The notes under the pieces are model-generated. The model searched no databases and was not told the DNA's origin. It saw only the letters and a program-made list of their open reading frames with translations. Position numbers and translations under genes: made by a program. Source: RUG705 sp934101175 (GTDB lineage: Bacteria; Bacillota_I; Bacilli_A; RF39; UBA660). From it: 64,000 bases of DNA. Positions 44,877-53,082 of this stretch are shown piece by piece (the first letter of the stretch is position 1; the number at the start of each line of letters is the position of its first letter). Location of the stretch: the NCBI GenBank assembly GCA_934101175.1, contig CAKOQC010000005.1, positions 29,026 to 93,025 on the forward strand, given 5' to 3'.

Positions 44877-44905
44877 AATATATCATACCTTTAGTTATCT
44901 GTCAA
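44877..44905 (-). promoter_or_regulatory. promoter of the five-tRNA operon
   Basis: On the - strand, TTGACA (44905-44900), 17 bases, TATATT (44882-44877). It lies about 50 bases before tRNA-Val. It is just downstream of the S1-domain gene, so the tRNAs are probably transcribed independently. Confidence 0.7.
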
Positions 44906-44914
44906 CATATTTTT

Positions 44915-45274
44915 TTACATTTTATCCATAATTTCTTTAATTTTTTCATTTATCCATAAATCTAAGTGTTCCTTAAGCGGCTCAAATCCATTTTTGTACC
45001 CAGCATCACTATTTAAAACTTTACCATCATTACGGTAGTCAATGTTCTTAATACTAAGTTTGAATTTGCCATTTTCTTTATCTATATCAACAACTTGTGC
45101 ATAAATTTTATCTTTAATTTTTATATAATCATTAATATTTTTAACATAACCACTTGATATTTCAGAAATATGAATAAGTCCATCATACTTATCATTGATA
45201 AGGACAAAGGCCCCATACTTTTGAATGCCTGTAACTGTCACCTCAATTATATCATTAATTTTAATATCATCCAC
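44915..45274 (-). CDS. S1 RNA-binding domain protein (CvfD/YugI-like)
   Basis: This 119-residue protein has one S1 domain at the N-terminus (GDxxEVTVTGIQKYGAFVLINDKYDGLIHISEIS pattern) and a short charged helical tail. It belongs to the general-stress-protein-13 type, small S1 proteins that bind ribosomes or mRNA. The start is GTG at 45274 with AGAGGAA upstream. It is transcribed towards the tRNA cluster. Confidence 0.85.
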   Translation of the reverse strand: MDDIKINDIIEVTVTGIQKYGAFVLINDKYDGLIHISEISSGYVKNINDYIKIKDKIYAQVVDIDKENGKFKLSIKNIDYRNDGKVLNSDAGYKNGFEPLKEHLDLWINEKIKEIMDKM

Positions 45275-45381
45275 AATAAATTCCTCTTTTCAACACGTAT
45301 TATATCATTATTTTATATTTTTTAAAAGTTTATAATTGAAAAAAATACAAAAAAATATTATACTTAATTATGGGTGAGACA

Positions 45382-45609
45382 ATGGAAACAGAAAAAAAGA
45401 TAAATGAAGTCCTAAATAAGATTAGACCATATCTTCAAAATGATGGTGGAAATGTCGAATTTAAAAGATATGAAAATGGTGTAGTTTATGTAAGATTGAT
45501 TGGCGCATGCAGCAATTGCCCTTTGGCAGACCATACTCTAGAAAGTGGCATTGAATCGGCTTTAATAAATGAAATACCAGAAGTAATAAAAGTAGTTAAT
45601 GAAGAATAA
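45382..45609 (+). CDS. NifU C-terminal domain (Nfu-type) Fe-S scaffold
   Basis: Nfu proteins carry or transfer iron-sulfur clusters to target enzymes. This 75-residue protein consists of one Nfu domain: VLNKIRPYLQNDGGNVEF and the cluster-binding CSNCPLAD (CxxC). The ATG at 45382 follows GGGTGAG; an in-frame ATG at 45370 overlaps that site. Complete for the single-domain form found in Bacillota. Confidence 0.88.
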   Translation: METEKKINEVLNKIRPYLQNDGGNVEFKRYENGVVYVRLIGACSNCPLADHTLESGIESALINEIPEVIKVVNEE

Positions 45610-45658
45610 AATACTATATTCATGAGAAAGTAAATTACCTCAGTTATAGTATTTTCTT
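45608..45658. terminator. bidirectional terminator between convergent genes
   Basis: AAAATACTATA (45608) pairs with TATAGTATTTT (from 45645). The 3' end of the - strand gene lies within it. Confidence 0.6.
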
Positions 45659-46548
45659 TTTTTTAACCACTCAATTTCATCGATATCATAATATTTTTTA
45701 AAAAAACTAATAATCTTATAAAGATATTCTTCATAATCATCAATTTTGTTAATAATAGGAGTTATAATATTTTCTTTCTTATTATAAATCATAATATCCT
45801 CATATAAATCAAAGTAAAAACTTGGATACAAAACTCTAGAAATAAGTAATTTTATATCAGTAAGTGATAAACTATTATTTTGCAAATAAAGCATAAGCTC
45901 CTCAAATATTTTCTTATTTTCATTAAAAAATGATATCTTAATATATTCGGAAATATCTCTTGTCCTATAATCAAATATTATGTTTAAAGGATTATATAAA
46001 GCTTCAATAGTGTCATCCATTCTGATAACTTTATGACTTAGTACATATTTATAATTAGGTTCAATTTTAATATCATAATAATAACTAATAGCATTTTCTG
46101 CTAATCCAACGAAATAATTAAAACTATCAACAATTAAAGGATATTTTTTTCCATTTTCATTAATCAAATCTTCTAAATAATCAATCTTCTTCTCCCACAA
46201 AATTCCCCAATTAATATTTAGCTTTTCCAAATACATTGAATTATTTAAAGTAACAATTTCCATTAAAGATATTTTTTTATTAATATTAGCATATATTTTG
46301 ATTAAAACGAAACCATTACCATTATATATACTAACAGCCTCATTATTTCTATTAATAATAATTTCACTAACCAAAGTGTTTTTTATTAATTTCTGATTAA
46401 TATTAATTAGTGCGTCTATTTCTTTAAAATCATCATTAATTATATACATTTTATAAAGATAACCATTATTAAAAAAAGAGTAGTATTTTTCACTATAATT
46501 AATTTTGTCAACTTTAATTCCGTAAAAATATTCAATAAAATTATTCAT
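45640..46548 (-). CDS. YutH/CotS-like spore coat protein (kinase-like fold)
   Basis: This 302-residue protein resembles the CotS/YutH/YsxE group, which have an aminoglycoside-phosphotransferase-like fold and act in spore coat assembly. Matching elements are YSFFNNGYLYKMYII at the N-terminus, DSFNYFVGLAENAISYY, and SHKVIRMDD...LYNPLNIIFDYRTRDISEYIK. The usual kinase catalytic motif HGDxHxxN is not present; HKVIR occupies that place, as in YutH-type proteins. It is probably a pseudokinase. GAGGGA lies upstream of the ATG. Together with yunB it suggests a sporulation gene set. Similarity is judged by motifs only. Confidence 0.58.
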   Translation of the reverse strand: MNNFIEYFYGIKVDKINYSEKYYSFFNNGYLYKMYIINDDFKEIDALININQKLIKNTLVSEIIINRNNEAVSIYNGNGFVLIKIYANINKKISLMEIVTLNNSMYLEKLNINWGILWEKKIDYLEDLINENGKKYPLIVDSFNYFVGLAENAISYYYDIKIEPNYKYVLSHKVIRMDDTIEALYNPLNIIFDYRTRDISEYIKISFFNENKKIFEELMLYLQNNSLSLTDIKLLISRVLYPSFYFDLYEDIMIYNKKENIITPIINKIDDYEEYLYKIISFFKKYYDIDEIEWLKKRKYYN

Positions 46549-46618
46549 GTATATCCCTCAATTAAATTTATGTTTCGATTTACAAAAAAATGTTAAAATA
46601 ACTTATATGTAAAATAAT

Positions 46619-46648
46619 TTGACAAAACAAAAAAGATTCGTATATAAT
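46619..46648 (+). promoter_or_regulatory. topA promoter
   Basis: TTGACA (46619-46624), 18 bases, TATAAT (46643-46648), 26 bases before the ATG of topA, which has GAAAGGA upstream. Confidence 0.7.
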
Positions 46649-46674
46649 GGGTAAGAAAGGACGGAAATAGATAT

Positions 46675-48705
46675 ATGTCAAAAAAATTAGTAATAGTAGA
46701 GTCCCCAAGTAAAAGCAAAACTATAGAGAAATATTTAGGGGCAGATTATAAAGTTGTATCATCTTTAGGCCATATAAGAGATTTATCGACCAGTGGTAAG
46801 TATGGCTTTGGAATAGATATAGAAAATAACTTCAAGCCTAATTATGAAATAATAAAAGGAAAGAAAAAATTAGTAAATGATTTGAAAAAAGAAGTCAAAA
46901 ATTCTGACTTTGTATATTTAGCAACCGACCCCGATCGTGAAGGAGAGGCAATTTCTTGGCACCTTTATGACACACTAAATTTGGACAAAAATAAGTATAA
47001 AAGAATTGTTTTTAATGAAATCACCAAAAATGTAATTTTGTCAAGTTTTGACCATGCCAGAAGTATAGATGAAGATTTGGTTAAGTCACAAGAAACAAGA
47101 AGAATGCTTGACCGTATTATAGGCTTTAGATTGAGTAAATTAATGCAGTCTAAAACTGGTGGAAAATCAGCAGGACGTGTTCAGAGTGTCGCATTAAAAC
47201 TAATTGTAGATAGAGAAAGAGAGATATCAGCATTTGTTCCGGAAGACTATTATGAAATAGAAGCCTTATTTAAAGATTTTACTGCTAAACTTGATACATA
47301 TAATCATAAAAAGCTTCCAGAAATAAAAACAGAATTAGAAGCAAAAGAAATAATCTCCAAATTATCAAAAGCATTTAAAATAGAATCAGTTGATAAACAA
47401 GAAAAAGCAAAAAAGGCCAAACCACCATATATCACATCAACACTTCAACAAGATGCTTCAACAAAATTAAATTTCACTGGTAAAAAAACAATGATGATTG
47501 CTCAGAAATTATATGAAGGAATTTCATTAAAAGATGAAACTGTTGGACTTATAACCTATATGAGAACAGATTCTGTTAGATTGTCAGATGAGTTTATAAA
47601 ATCAACATACGGTTATATCAAAAATATTTATGGAGAAGATTATCTAGGGTATGTCAAAATTAGCAAAAAAACAGAAAATGTCCAAGATGCTCATGAAGCA
47701 ATAAGACCAACAAGCATAAACAGAACCCCAGAAAGTGTCAAACAATACTTAACAAATGACGAATATAAATTATATTGCTTAATATATTATAGAGCTCTAG
47801 CTTCCTTAATGAAAGATGCTAAAGTATTGGCTACAACAATTATACTAGATAATAATAATTATCAGTTCAAGGCTACTGGCAGTATTTTAACATTTGATGG
47901 CTATTTGAAAGTGTATGGAGACTATGAAGAAAATAATGATGTAATTTTGCCAGACTTTAGTGATTATAAAACAAATACAATTGCAGCTAATGATATAATT
48001 TACACTATGCACACTACAAAGCCACCAGCTAGATATACCGAAAGTAAATTAATTAAAGAAATGGAAACGTTAGGTATTGGAAGACCATCAACGTATGCTA
48101 CTACAATTGGAATATTATCTGAAAGAGGATATGTGAAAATAATTGATAAAAAATTTCATCCAACAGAGGTTGGTATAGAAACAACGGACAAGTTACAAGA
48201 ATACTTCAAAGACATAATAAACGTAGATTATACCAAAGAAATGGAAGATGACTTAGATAAAATAGCCGATGGGAAATTAGAAAACACGCAATTATTGTCT
48301 AGATTCTATAACGAATTTGAACCAAAAGTAGAAGAGGCCTTTGACAATATGAAAAAAGCGCCAGCAGAAGAAACTGGTGAAAAATGTCCAGAATGTGATA
48401 GTCCATTAGTTATAAAAAGAAGCAAATATGGAACATTCGTAGCTTGTTCAAATTATCCGAATTGTAAATATATAAAATCAGAAAAAGAAGCGCCAAAAGA
48501 AATAATGGACTGTCCTAAGTGCTCCGGAAAAATTATTGAGAAAAAAACAAGAAAAGGCAAAATATTTTATGGATGCAGTAACTATCCAAAATGTGACTTT
48601 GCAACATGGGACAAACCAATCAATGAAAAATGTCCAGAATGTGGTAACATTTTATTAGAAAAAGGCAAAAAAATAAAATGTTCTAACTGCGATTATGAAA
48701 AATAA
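46675..48705 (+). CDS. topA: DNA topoisomerase I
   Basis: This type IA topoisomerase relaxes negative supercoils. The 676-residue protein has the TOPRIM domain (VIVESPSKSKTIEKYLG; DPDREGEAISWHL), the active-site Tyr in GLITYMRTDSVRLS near residue 295, and three C-terminal zinc-finger modules (CPECD...CSNYPNC, CPKCS...CSNYPKC, CPECG...CSNC). Complete and of normal length. A terminator begins three bases after the stop. Confidence 0.97.
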   Translation: MSKKLVIVESPSKSKTIEKYLGADYKVVSSLGHIRDLSTSGKYGFGIDIENNFKPNYEIIKGKKKLVNDLKKEVKNSDFVYLATDPDREGEAISWHLYDTLNLDKNKYKRIVFNEITKNVILSSFDHARSIDEDLVKSQETRRMLDRIIGFRLSKLMQSKTGGKSAGRVQSVALKLIVDREREISAFVPEDYYEIEALFKDFTAKLDTYNHKKLPEIKTELEAKEIISKLSKAFKIESVDKQEKAKKAKPPYITSTLQQDASTKLNFTGKKTMMIAQKLYEGISLKDETVGLITYMRTDSVRLSDEFIKSTYGYIKNIYGEDYLGYVKISKKTENVQDAHEAIRPTSINRTPESVKQYLTNDEYKLYCLIYYRALASLMKDAKVLATTIILDNNNYQFKATGSILTFDGYLKVYGDYEENNDVILPDFSDYKTNTIAANDIIYTMHTTKPPARYTESKLIKEMETLGIGRPSTYATTIGILSERGYVKIIDKKFHPTEVGIETTDKLQEYFKDIINVDYTKEMEDDLDKIADGKLENTQLLSRFYNEFEPKVEEAFDNMKKAPAEETGEKCPECDSPLVIKRSKYGTFVACSNYPNCKYIKSEKEAPKEIMDCPKCSGKIIEKKTRKGKIFYGCSNYPKCDFATWDKPINEKCPECGNILLEKGKKIKCSNCDYEK

Positions 48706-48707
48706 AG

Positions 48708-48747
48708 AAATCACTTTAATGTGCAAAGTCATGTTAAAGTGATTTTT
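48708..48747 (+). terminator. topA terminator
   Basis: AAATCACTTTAA (48708-48719) pairs with TTAAAGTGATTT (48734-48745), followed by T's. The next gene's true start must lie after it. Confidence 0.88.
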
Positions 48748-48792
48748 AATTTATGTGTAAACATTAAGATAACATGTAAGTTAGGAGGAAAT

Positions 48793-49623
48793 ATTATAAA
48801 CAATAAAATTAATCAAGAACCGCCATCAAAAAAGATACAAGAAAGTATCACTAAAGAAAATGACATAAAAAGAAGTATGCGAATTTTATTATCCAAATTT
48901 ATTGATATTAGAAACAAAGGATATATTAAGAGTATTCGTAAGGGTTCCACAGGAGTAGGAGCAACATTTGAATATTGCATTGGTAAAAAAGAGGACTCTT
49001 TAGAAGAACCAGATTTCTATGGAGTAGAAATAAAAGTAAGAAGAGCCTATAGTAAGTCAAAAATTAGTTTGTTTAATTATGCACCACTAGGAAATGGTAC
49101 GTATGAATCTAAAAGATTATTAGAAAAATATGGATATCCAAAGAAAAATGACAAGCACTTAAAACGACTATATGCTGAAGCAATATGCGGTGATATGACA
49201 AAAGTAGGGTTGTGGTACTATTTTGAGTTAATTATAAATGGAAATAAATTAATATTAAATGTATATAATCACAGAAAGGAATTAATAGATAATACTACTT
49301 ACTGGAGTATAGAAACATTAAAAGAAAAAATATCAAAAAAATTAACTTATCTAGTTTTAATTAAAGCATGGCGAAAGTATAATGAAGAAATAGAGTATTT
49401 TAAATATTTTTCTTTTGATTTTTATAAATTAAAAGGGTACGATAAATTTATTGAGTTAATAAAGAATGGAATTATTAAAGTAATATTTAAAATAGATACA
49501 GATAGTAATAAAGAAAAATATGGTGAAGTATTATCTCATGGGGTTAGTTTTGAAATAGAAGAAGAAAAATTATCAAATTTATATAATTTATATGATATAA
49601 AAAAAGATGAATTTATTGAATAA
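48793..49623 (+). CDS. MvaI/BcnI family restriction endonuclease, orphan, non-canonical start
   Basis: MvaI and BcnI are PD-(D/E)xK type II restriction enzymes (CCWGG and CCSGG). This protein of about 275 residues carries the family block STGVGATFEYCIG...EPDFYGVEIKVRR...SLFNYAP, with Glu (in ATFE), Asp (in EPD) and E-x-K in VEIK all present, so the active site looks intact. No DNA methyltransferase is nearby. A perfect AGGAGG (48783-48788) is followed by ATT (48793) and ATA (48796), not ATG, GTG or TTG. The frame is open back to a GTG at 48721, but that part is the topA terminator. Translation from ATA/ATT would be weak, or a former ATG has mutated. Actual recognition site unknown. Confidence 0.75.
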   Translation: MINNKINQEPPSKKIQESITKENDIKRSMRILLSKFIDIRNKGYIKSIRKGSTGVGATFEYCIGKKEDSLEEPDFYGVEIKVRRAYSKSKISLFNYAPLGNGTYESKRLLEKYGYPKKNDKHLKRLYAEAICGDMTKVGLWYYFELIINGNKLILNVYNHRKELIDNTTYWSIETLKEKISKKLTYLVLIKAWRKYNEEIEYFKYFSFDFYKLKGYDKFIELIKNGIIKVIFKIDTDSNKEKYGEVLSHGVSFEIEEEKLSNLYNLYDIKKDEFIE

Positions 49624-49720
49624 ACAATTAGTAGCTATTAAAAAGTTGACTAGATTCATTCTTGTAAAGAGAAAATCTGAAATAAACTGTTTTAAAGCAT
49701 TTGGTTTTTAGGGGTTGCAA

Positions 49721-49750
49721 AAAAGACTTGTAAATAAGTCTTTTCTTTTT
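49721..49750 (+). terminator. Rho-independent terminator
   Basis: AAAAGACTT (49721-49729) pairs with AAGTCTTTT (49736-49744), followed by more T. It probably ends the endonuclease transcript, after about 100 bases of AT-rich sequence without a gene. Confidence 0.75.
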
Positions 49751-49811
49751 AAAAAAATATACAGTAGTTATCTTCTATTTTGATACATAAATGTTATGTA
49801 AAACAAAAAAA

Positions 49812-49844
49812 GATAAAAGAAAAAAGCCTTATTTGCAAGGCTTT
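49812..49844 (-). terminator. terminator of the tRNA-Ala/Pro transcript
   Basis: On the - strand AAAGCCTT/AAGGCTTT followed by a T-rich tract, 11 bases after tRNA-Pro. Confidence 0.75.
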
Positions 49845-49854
49845 AATATACGAA

Positions 49855-49931
49855 TGGTCGGGAAGACAGGATTTGAACCTGCAACCCCTTGGTCCCAAAC
49901 CAAATGCTCTACCAAGTTGAGCCACTTCCCG
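49855..49931 (-). tRNA. tRNA-Pro (TGG)
   Basis: The anticodon loop TTTGGGA gives TGG. The acceptor is CGGGAAG/CTTCCCG; CCA is encoded. Confidence 0.95.
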
Positions 49932-49934
49932 ATC

Positions 49935-50011
49935 TGGTGGAGAATGAGGGACTCGAACCCTTGACCCTCACGGTGCAAACGTGATGCTCTAGCCAACTGA
50001 GCTAATTCCCC
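49935..50011 (-). tRNA. tRNA-Ala (TGC)
   Basis: The anticodon stem TCACG/CGTGA encloses TTTGCAC, anticodon TGC. The acceptor GGGGAAT pairs with ATTCTCC with one G-T pair; CCA is encoded. Confidence 0.95.
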
Positions 50012-50023
50012 ACAACAATTTAA

Positions 50024-50052
50024 ATTATATATTAAAAAAAATAATTTGTCAA
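50024..50052 (-). promoter_or_regulatory. promoter of tRNA-Ala/Pro
   Basis: On the - strand, TTGACA (50052-50047), 17 bases, TATAAT (50029-50024). Confidence 0.75.
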
Positions 50053-50071
50053 CGGAAAATAATAAATTTTC

Positions 50072-50100
50072 TTCAAATATTTAAAATAATGTGATATAAT
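50072..50100 (+). promoter_or_regulatory. proS promoter
   Basis: TTCAAA (50072-50077), 17 bases, TATAAT (50095-50100). No T-box is present, unlike the other two synthetase genes here. Confidence 0.65.
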
Positions 50101-50120
50101 CTATCTATGTGAGGTGCAAA

Positions 50121-51542
50121 ATGAACGGAAATAAAGCAATTACGAAACGTGATATAGATTTTGCAAAGTGGTATACAGATGTAGTAACTGCTGCAAAATT
50201 AGCAAGATATTCTAGTGTTAAAGGGTGTATCATTTATGAACCAAATGGTACAGCAATATGGGAGAAAATTCAACAAGAACTAGATAAAAAATTTAAAGAA
50301 ACAGGACATAAAAATGTTCAAATGCCAATGTTAATCCCGGAAGGTTTACTTAGAAAAGAAGGTGAACTTGTATCAGGGTTTGCTCCAGAAGTTGCATGGG
50401 TAACTCAAGGTGGTGAAAAAGAACTAGATGAAAGATTATGCATAAGACCTACAAGCGAAACATTATTTAGTGACTATTATCATGAAGTAGTAAAATCATA
50501 TAAAGACCTACCTTTGAAATACAATCAATGGTGTAATGTAATGAGATGGGAGAAAGAAGCAAGACCATTTCTAAGAGGAAGAGAATTCTTTTGGCAAGAA
50601 GGACATACTGTCCACGCCACCCAAGAAGAAGCTGAATATGAAACTAAAAAAATGCTTGAAATATACAAAAACTTTTTCGAAGAATATTTAGCTATTCCAG
50701 TACTAACAGGAAGAAAAACTGAAAAGGAAAAATTTGCAGGAGCAGAATACACCTTAACAGTAGAGTCACTTATGTACAATGGAGTATCTTTACAATCAGG
50801 TACATCACACTATTTTGGCCAAAAATTTTCAAAGGCTTATGATATCAAATTCGTAAACAAGGAAAATAAATTTGAATATGCCTATCAAACATCTTGGGGA
50901 GTATCAAATCGCATGATAGGAGCTCTAATTATGGTGCATGGTGATGATCACGGATTGATCTTGCCACCCAAAATAGCGCCAATGCAAGTAGCAATAATAA
51001 AGGCAACACAAGACGAAGCAACAGCTAATATGGCTAAGCAAATTATGGAAAAATTAACATTTGCAAACATTTCTTCATATATAGACGAGACTGACAAAAC
51101 TTTTGGGTACAAACTTTCAGAAGCAGAAGTCAATGGTATTCCAGTTAGAATAGAGTTAGGCAAAAGAGATATTGAAAATCAAAAGATTACCATTTCTAGA
51201 AGAGATACATTAGAAAAAGCTGAAATTTCTTTGTCAGAAGATATTGTAGTTTATATTGAAAAGTTAATGAGTGAAATTCAAAATAATCTATATAATCGTG
51301 CTAAAACAAGAAGAGATAGTATGACATATCATGCCAACACCATTGAAGAAATAAAAAGCATAATGGAAAAACAACCAGGATTTATTTATGCTCCATGGTG
51401 TGGTGATACTGATTGTGAACTAAAAATGAAAGAAATAAAAGGATTAAAATCACGTTGCATTACAGAAGATAATGAAAAATCGAGATGTCCTATATGTGGA
51501 AAAAAATCCAAATATACTGTTGTGTGGGGGATACAATATTAG
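50121..51542 (+). CDS. proS: prolyl-tRNA synthetase, archaeal/eukaryotic-like type
   Basis: This class II synthetase charges tRNA-Pro. The 473-residue protein lacks the bacterial-type inserted editing domain and has the C-terminal zinc-binding-like domain (CGDTDCELKMKE...RCPICGKK, ending WGIQY), so it is the short type 3 form found in part of the Bacillota. Motifs RPTSETLFSDYY, MRWEKEARPFLRGREFFWQEGHT and SNRMIGALIMVHGDDHGLILPP are intact. The ATG at 50121 has GAGGTG upstream; the GTG at 50109 sits at that site. Confidence 0.96.
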   Translation: MNGNKAITKRDIDFAKWYTDVVTAAKLARYSSVKGCIIYEPNGTAIWEKIQQELDKKFKETGHKNVQMPMLIPEGLLRKEGELVSGFAPEVAWVTQGGEKELDERLCIRPTSETLFSDYYHEVVKSYKDLPLKYNQWCNVMRWEKEARPFLRGREFFWQEGHTVHATQEEAEYETKKMLEIYKNFFEEYLAIPVLTGRKTEKEKFAGAEYTLTVESLMYNGVSLQSGTSHYFGQKFSKAYDIKFVNKENKFEYAYQTSWGVSNRMIGALIMVHGDDHGLILPPKIAPMQVAIIKATQDEATANMAKQIMEKLTFANISSYIDETDKTFGYKLSEAEVNGIPVRIELGKRDIENQKITISRRDTLEKAEISLSEDIVVYIEKLMSEIQNNLYNRAKTRRDSMTYHANTIEEIKSIMEKQPGFIYAPWCGDTDCELKMKEIKGLKSRCITEDNEKSRCPICGKKSKYTVVWGIQY

Positions 51543-51571
51543 TTGAATTTGCATAAAAATTATGCTATAAT
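51543..51571 (+). promoter_or_regulatory. secG promoter
   Basis: TTGAAT (51543-51548), 17 bases, TATAAT (51566-51571). The -35 box starts right after the proS stop codon. Confidence 0.75.
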
Positions 51572-51599
51572 AAAAAACGTAACTACAAAAGGAGGATTT

Positions 51600-51812
51600 A
51601 TGGAAACTGCTGTTATAATCGTATCAATACTATTGATTGCAATAGTTTTATTACAAAGTGGAAAAGCTGAAAGTGCTAGTATAATTCAAGGTGGAACTTC
51701 AGATTTATTTCAAAATCGTAAAGAAAGAGGTATTGAATTATTTATAAGTAGACTAACTTTTATATTAGGATTTACTTTCTTTATATTATGTTTCTTTATT
51801 TCATTTATGTAA
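51600..51812 (+). CDS. secG: preprotein translocase subunit SecG
   Basis: SecG assists the SecYE channel. The 70-residue protein has two transmembrane helices (about 2-20 and 48-68) separated by the conserved loop with SGKAESASIIQGG. AAAGGAGG precedes the ATG at 51600. The frame is open to 51543, but that part is the promoter. Confidence 0.92.
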   Translation: METAVIIVSILLIAIVLLQSGKAESASIIQGGTSDLFQNRKERGIELFISRLTFILGFTFFILCFFISFM

Positions 51813-51865
51813 TAAAATCTTGAATATGAAAAGCTTAAATCAAACCGAGTGAAAAGGAGTAAAAA

Positions 51866-52441
51866 ATGAAAAGAAAAATATTATTAATCATAACTATAGT
51901 ACTAATGTTAGTAGTAACAGGATGCAAAAAAGATGAAACTGATAGTAAAAAGTTTAAAGAAGAGTATCCACAAGTATCAGAATATAATGTGTTTACTTAT
52001 AAAAGTGCCGATGATATTATTAAAATATTAGAACACGGCACAGCAATAGTATATCTTGGATTTCCAGAATGTCCATGGTGTCAAGTTTATGTTCCAATGC
52101 TAAATGAAGTAGCCGATTCAGAAGGACTAGAAAAAATATACTATTACAACATTCTAAATGATAGAAAAGATAATACAGAAGCATACAAGAAAATAGTAGA
52201 AATATTATCAGATTATTTACAATATGATTCCGAAGGAAATAAAAGAGTATATGTTCCAGCAGTAATTGCTGTATCGGAAGGAAAAATAATAGGATTTGAT
52301 GATGAAAGCTCATATGATACATTAGGCTTTGAAAAACCAGAAGAATATTGGACAACTGAAAGAGTTGAAAATTTAAAAAATAAACTATCAACAATGATAA
52401 AACCAATAAAAGAAAAAGAATGCTCAGAATGTAATAAATAA
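51866..52441 (+). CDS. thioredoxin-fold lipoprotein with CPWC active site
   Basis: This 191-residue lipoprotein starts with a signal ending in the lipobox VVTGC. A thioredoxin-like domain follows, with active-site motif ECPWCQVY at about 71-78 and a cis-Pro candidate in VYVPAVIAV. It belongs to the extracellular thiol-disulfide oxidoreductases and could fold or reduce secreted proteins such as the Cys-containing surface proteins in this window (inference). AAAAGGAG precedes the ATG; a terminator follows. Confidence 0.8.
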   Translation: MKRKILLIITIVLMLVVTGCKKDETDSKKFKEEYPQVSEYNVFTYKSADDIIKILEHGTAIVYLGFPECPWCQVYVPMLNEVADSEGLEKIYYYNILNDRKDNTEAYKKIVEILSDYLQYDSEGNKRVYVPAVIAVSEGKIIGFDDESSYDTLGFEKPEEYWTTERVENLKNKLSTMIKPIKEKECSECNK

Positions 52442-52457
52442 AAAGATAAATAAAATT

Positions 52458-52490
52458 AACTCCATACTCAAAAGACTATGGAGTTTTATA
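52458..52490 (+). terminator. Rho-independent terminator
   Basis: AACTCCATA pairs with TATGGAGTT, then T's. Confidence 0.8.
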
Positions 52491-52563
52491 TTTACATAAT
52501 CACTATAAAAATGTATAAAATCTCAGAAAAAATATAAAAAAATAAAAAAGTATCAAAATAATA

Positions 52564-52592
52564 TTGAAAAATAAATATTTTTTTGATATAAT
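52564..52592 (+). promoter_or_regulatory. tRNA-Cys promoter
   Basis: TTGAAA (52564-52569), 17 bases, TATAAT (52587-52592), about 50 bases before the tRNA. Confidence 0.7.
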
Positions 52593-52642
52593 TAATACAA
52601 CTTCTGTGAATAATAACAAAAAAATTAATATAATATATTGAT

Positions 52643-52717
52643 GGACCTATAGCCAAGTGGCTAAGGCATGGGACTGCAACTCCCTGATCGTTGGTTCGAA
52701 TCCGACTAGGTCCTCCA
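52643..52717 (+). tRNA. tRNA-Cys (GCA)
   Basis: The anticodon stem GGGA/TCCC encloses CTGCAAC, anticodon GCA. The acceptor is GGACCTA/TAGGTCC; CCA is encoded. Confidence 0.95.
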
Positions 52718-52728
52718 ATTATGTATTT

Positions 52729-52752
52729 AACCCTTATTTTATAAGGGTTTTT
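52729..52752 (+). terminator. tRNA-Cys terminator
   Basis: AACCCTTAT-TTT-ATAAGGGTT with T run. Confidence 0.88.
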
Positions 52753-53082
52753 GTATAGCTTATAATATATTAAGGTGCAACTTAGGTACATATAATTTTA
52801 AAACTTTATTCAACATTAATCACAATATTTGAGTTATTTTTCTAGTTATGCAAAAAAAGAAGAAATATTCACACGGTGATGGCTTGTGGTGTTTCTTTTT
52901 TATTATGATAATATAAAACATAAAAAACACAACGCAATATTCCAAAAAAGACATTGGATAAAAATAAAAAACACAACACAATAGAATATATGAATATTAG
53001 AAAAAGAATAATAAAGTACAAAAAGTAGTTGTAAAAAATGAAAAAATATGTTAACATTAACTTAAGATAGGATGGTAATAAT
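52753..53082 (+). other. 330-base intergenic region with hairpin and direct repeats
   Basis: A TATAAT at 52761-52766 and a hairpin with T6 at 52858-52903 (AGAAA/TTTCT and CACAC/GTG-TG) could delimit a small RNA of about 130 bases. Two 20-base direct repeats, differing at one base, lie at 52920-52939 and 52964-52983 (ATAAAAAACACAAC followed by GCAATA or ACAATA). I see no convincing gene; a 22-codon ORF at 52848 is not supported by a ribosome site. Confidence 0.35.

Noticed and set aside
48721..48792. N-terminal extension of the restriction endonuclease from GTG 48721
   Set aside because: These bases contain the 3' arm of the topA terminator and the ribosome site AGGAGG; translation must start after 48788.
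52848..52916. 22-codon ORF MQKKKKYSHGDGLW...
   Set aside because: The GDGLW-like string recalls integrase N-termini, but it is very short, overlaps a terminator-like hairpin and has no ribosome site.
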